NCBI GenBank assembly: GCA_002696995.1
Contig: NZUF01000005.1
Location: forward strand, 27,930 to 35,254
From: Flammeovirgaceae bacterium
Lineage (GTDB): Bacteria; Bacteroidota; Bacteroidia; Cytophagales; MED-G16
Reading direction: 5' to 3'
Length of the DNA stretch: 7,325 nucleotides
Part shown: positions 5,554 to 7,325 of the stretch, piece by piece
Layout: each line of letters starts with the position of its first letter
How positions within the stretch are numbered: the stretch's first letter is position 1
Position numbers and translations under genes: made by a program
Notes under the pieces: model-generated
Seen by the model: the letters and a program-made list of their open reading frames with translations, nothing else
What the model was told of the DNA's origin: nothing
Database searches by the model: none

Positions 5554-7325
5554 ATGCGATTTCATTTAACCTTTATTATTTTATTTAAAGTTTTGAATAT
5601 AAATGCTCAAACATCTATACTCTCAAATGGAGAATGGGTTAAAATAGGAGTTGTTGAATCAGGGGTTTATAAACTTGATAAGAACTTTTTTGATAATCAT
5701 AATATTTCTTTAGAGGGTGTGAGTCCTGATAAAATTAAAATTTTTGGAAGTGGTTATAATGGAGCTCTTCCTCAATTAAATTCACTTTCAAACATTATAA
5801 GTCCTAAAGAAATTCAATCCATTTTTAATGGAAACTCTGACTCAAAGTTTGATGATAATGAATTTTTGTATTTTTATTTACAGTCTTCTGATAAGATATA
5901 TTATGATTCACTAGAGAATTATCTGAAAACAGAAAAAAATATATATACTGACACTTCATATTATTTTATTAATATTGGAGTTGACTCTAGAAAATTAGTA
6001 TTAGATCAAATAACATATGATGTCTTTGATAGAGAAACTGAAATTGCATCCCATTTATTTAATTATGAGAATGATTTTTATAGTATAATTCAATCAGGAA
6101 GGGAATGGTACGGAGAAATTTTTTCTCCTGGACAATCTCTTACTATACCAATTGATAATTTTCTTTCTAGTCATGATTTGAAATTACATATTGATTTAGT
6201 TTCTAGGTCAACAGTTCCTTCAAGCTTTGATTTCTATTTAAATAACAGTTTAGTTTCAGATATTAATATGGATGTTGTTAAAGACAACTTATATGGAAAT
6301 AAAGTTTTAAAAAAGAAAAAAGTTATCCAAAATAGATTTGAATTAAATAATTCAAATAATATTAGACTAATATATAATGGAGATAATTCAGCTATCTCTT
6401 ATCTTGATAAAATTAATATAACAGGTAAGATTGAATTAAAATACAATAGCAACCAGCTTTTGTTTCATTTTTTACCAGAGCATAATAAAGTTTTAACTAA
6501 ATATAAAATACATAGTAATAAAGTATTTTCTGAAAATTTAGATGGCAAATTAGATCTTAAGTTATGGAATATTTCAGATCCATATTCTATTAATAATTTG
6601 CAAATTAGAAAAGAAGGAGATGGTTATTATTTTATAAATAATGATAGCATTTTTTCGAGAAGTATTTTATTTGATATTAGTAACTTATCCTACCCCTCTT
6701 ATTCTAAAAATATAAAAAATTCTAATATTTTAGAACATAAAAACCCAGACCTTTTAATTATTACTCATGAAAATTTTTATGATGATGCATATAGAGTTAA
6801 AATTCTTAGAGAAAGCGAGGGTTTAAATGTAAAGATAGTTGATGTCATAGATGTATATAATCAGTTTTCATCTGGAAATAAAGATGTGACTTCAATTAGA
6901 AATTATATCAAATACATTTATAATTTTAGTAATGAAAATCTAAAATATGTTCTATTGTTTGGAGATTGTTCTTATGATTATAAGGATAGGCTCCCTAATA
7001 ACACAAATTATATTCCTATTTATCAATCTTATAATTCATCAAATAATATTTTCAGTTACTCTTCTGATGATTACTTCGGATTTCTTGATGATGAAGAGGG
7101 AAAATGGTTTGAAAACTTATCAGGAGATCATAATTTAAATGTAGGAATTGGTAGAATTCCTAGCAAAAGTCTAGACGAAGCTAAAGCATATGTAGATAAA
7201 CTTTACACCTATTCTTCTAAAAGTAAAGTTAAGGGAGACTGGAAAAAAAACATATATTTAGTCGCCGATGATGGAGATAATAATGTTCACCAGAATGATG
7301 CTGAAAATCATTTTGATCTACTAGA
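5554..7325 (+). CDS. porU: Type IX secretion system sortase PorU (peptidase C25 family), 5' part
   Basis: The frame opens at ATG 5554 and stays open to the window edge (590 complete codons plus two bases); family members are usually over 1000 residues, so roughly the first half is present. PorU is the surface cysteine peptidase that removes the C-terminal signal of T9SS cargo and attaches the cargo to the cell surface. Residues 1-18 are a plausible but weak signal peptide ending INA-Q. The N-terminal region is beta-rich and contains SGREWYGE (181-188), a motif I associate with PorU. From about residue 398 a gingipain-like C25 domain begins: LLFGDCSYDY (467-476), SSDDYFG (503-509), GIGRIPSKS (531-539) and ADDGDNNVHQ (571-580), in the same order as in Arg-gingipain. 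The catalytic His and Cys lie downstream of the cut. porV would be a likely next gene. An ATG at 5538 is out of frame and soon stops. Confidence 0.9.
   Translation, partial: MRFHLTFIILFKVLNINAQTSILSNGEWVKIGVVESGVYKLDKNFFDNHNISLEGVSPDKIKIFGSGYNGALPQLNSLSNIISPKEIQSIFNGNSDSKFDDNEFLYFYLQSSDKIYYDSLENYLKTEKNIYTDTSYYFINIGVDSRKLVLDQITYDVFDRETEIASHLFNYENDFYSIIQSGREWYGEIFSPGQSLTIPIDNFLSSHDLKLHIDLVSRSTVPSSFDFYLNNSLVSDINMDVVKDNLYGNKVLKKKKVIQNRFELNNSNNIRLIYNGDNSAISYLDKINITGKIELKYNSNQLLFHFLPEHNKVLTKYKIHSNKVFSENLDGKLDLKLWNISDPYSINNLQIRKEGDGYYFINNDSIFSRSILFDISNLSYPSYSKNIKNSNILEHKNPDLLIITHENFYDDAYRVKILRESEGLNVKIVDVIDVYNQFSSGNKDVTSIRNYIKYIYNFSNENLKYVLLFGDCSYDYKDRLPNNTNYIPIYQSYNSSNNIFSYSSDDYFGFLDDEEGKWFENLSGDHNLNVGIGRIPSKSLDEAKAYVDKLYTYSSKSKVKGDWKKNIYLVADDGDNNVHQNDAENHFDLL

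Noticed and set aside
6947..7138. 63-codon hydrophobic open frame on the plus strand
   Set aside because: It is an out-of-frame reading inside porU. The porU frame carries the conserved C25 motifs at the same positions.
1..7325. Search for a defence, mobile or otherwise novel system
   Set aside because: All open space is filled by recognisable housekeeping or envelope families. No transposase, integrase, toxin-antitoxin pair, nuclease cluster, direct-repeat array or RNA gene was seen.

Overview
The window is very AT-rich, gene-dense chromosomal DNA. It most likely comes from a member of the Bacteroidota, probably a Flavobacteriia-like and perhaps streamlined marine lineage. Three things support this: a PorU-type sortase of the type IX secretion system (T9SS), a system confined to the Bacteroidetes-related phyla; a large surface protein of the Bacteroidota type that joins a TolB-like propeller to an outer-membrane barrel; and start sites with no Shine-Dalgarno sequence, preceded instead by A/T-rich leaders. 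Asn, Lys, Ile and Ser are abundant in all the proteins, as expected at low GC. No exact GC value was computed. TAA and TGA both act as stops, so the standard bacterial code applies.

Layout. Positions 1-4143 form a leftward (minus-strand) cluster. In transcription order it holds a FAD-dependent DAO-fold oxidoreductase resembling the MnmC C-terminal domain, then, 9 bp later, a 1032-residue envelope protein, then, 4 bp later, the first nine codons of a yicC-family gene that leaves the window. A 50-bp divergent intergenic region (4144-4193) separates this from a rightward cluster: an MBL-fold hydrolase of the glyoxalase II-like type, pssA (phosphatidylserine synthase, starting with GTG in a 4-bp overlap), a 44-bp gap, and porU, which runs off the right edge before its catalytic His/Cys region.

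How the genes relate. The window is largely envelope biogenesis. PssA makes phosphatidylserine, the precursor of phosphatidylethanolamine. PorU processes and anchors T9SS cargo on the cell surface. The 1032-residue protein should sit in the outer membrane with a large periplasmic part. The MBL hydrolase, the FAD enzyme and YicC are general metabolic or RNA-related enzymes that appear to be linked mainly by operon position.

I found no mobile element, CRISPR array, tRNA, rRNA or obvious terminator. There is no gene-free stretch longer than about 50 bases. I see no convincing previously undescribed system; the most interesting item is the composite pseudo-peptidase/propeller/barrel protein.
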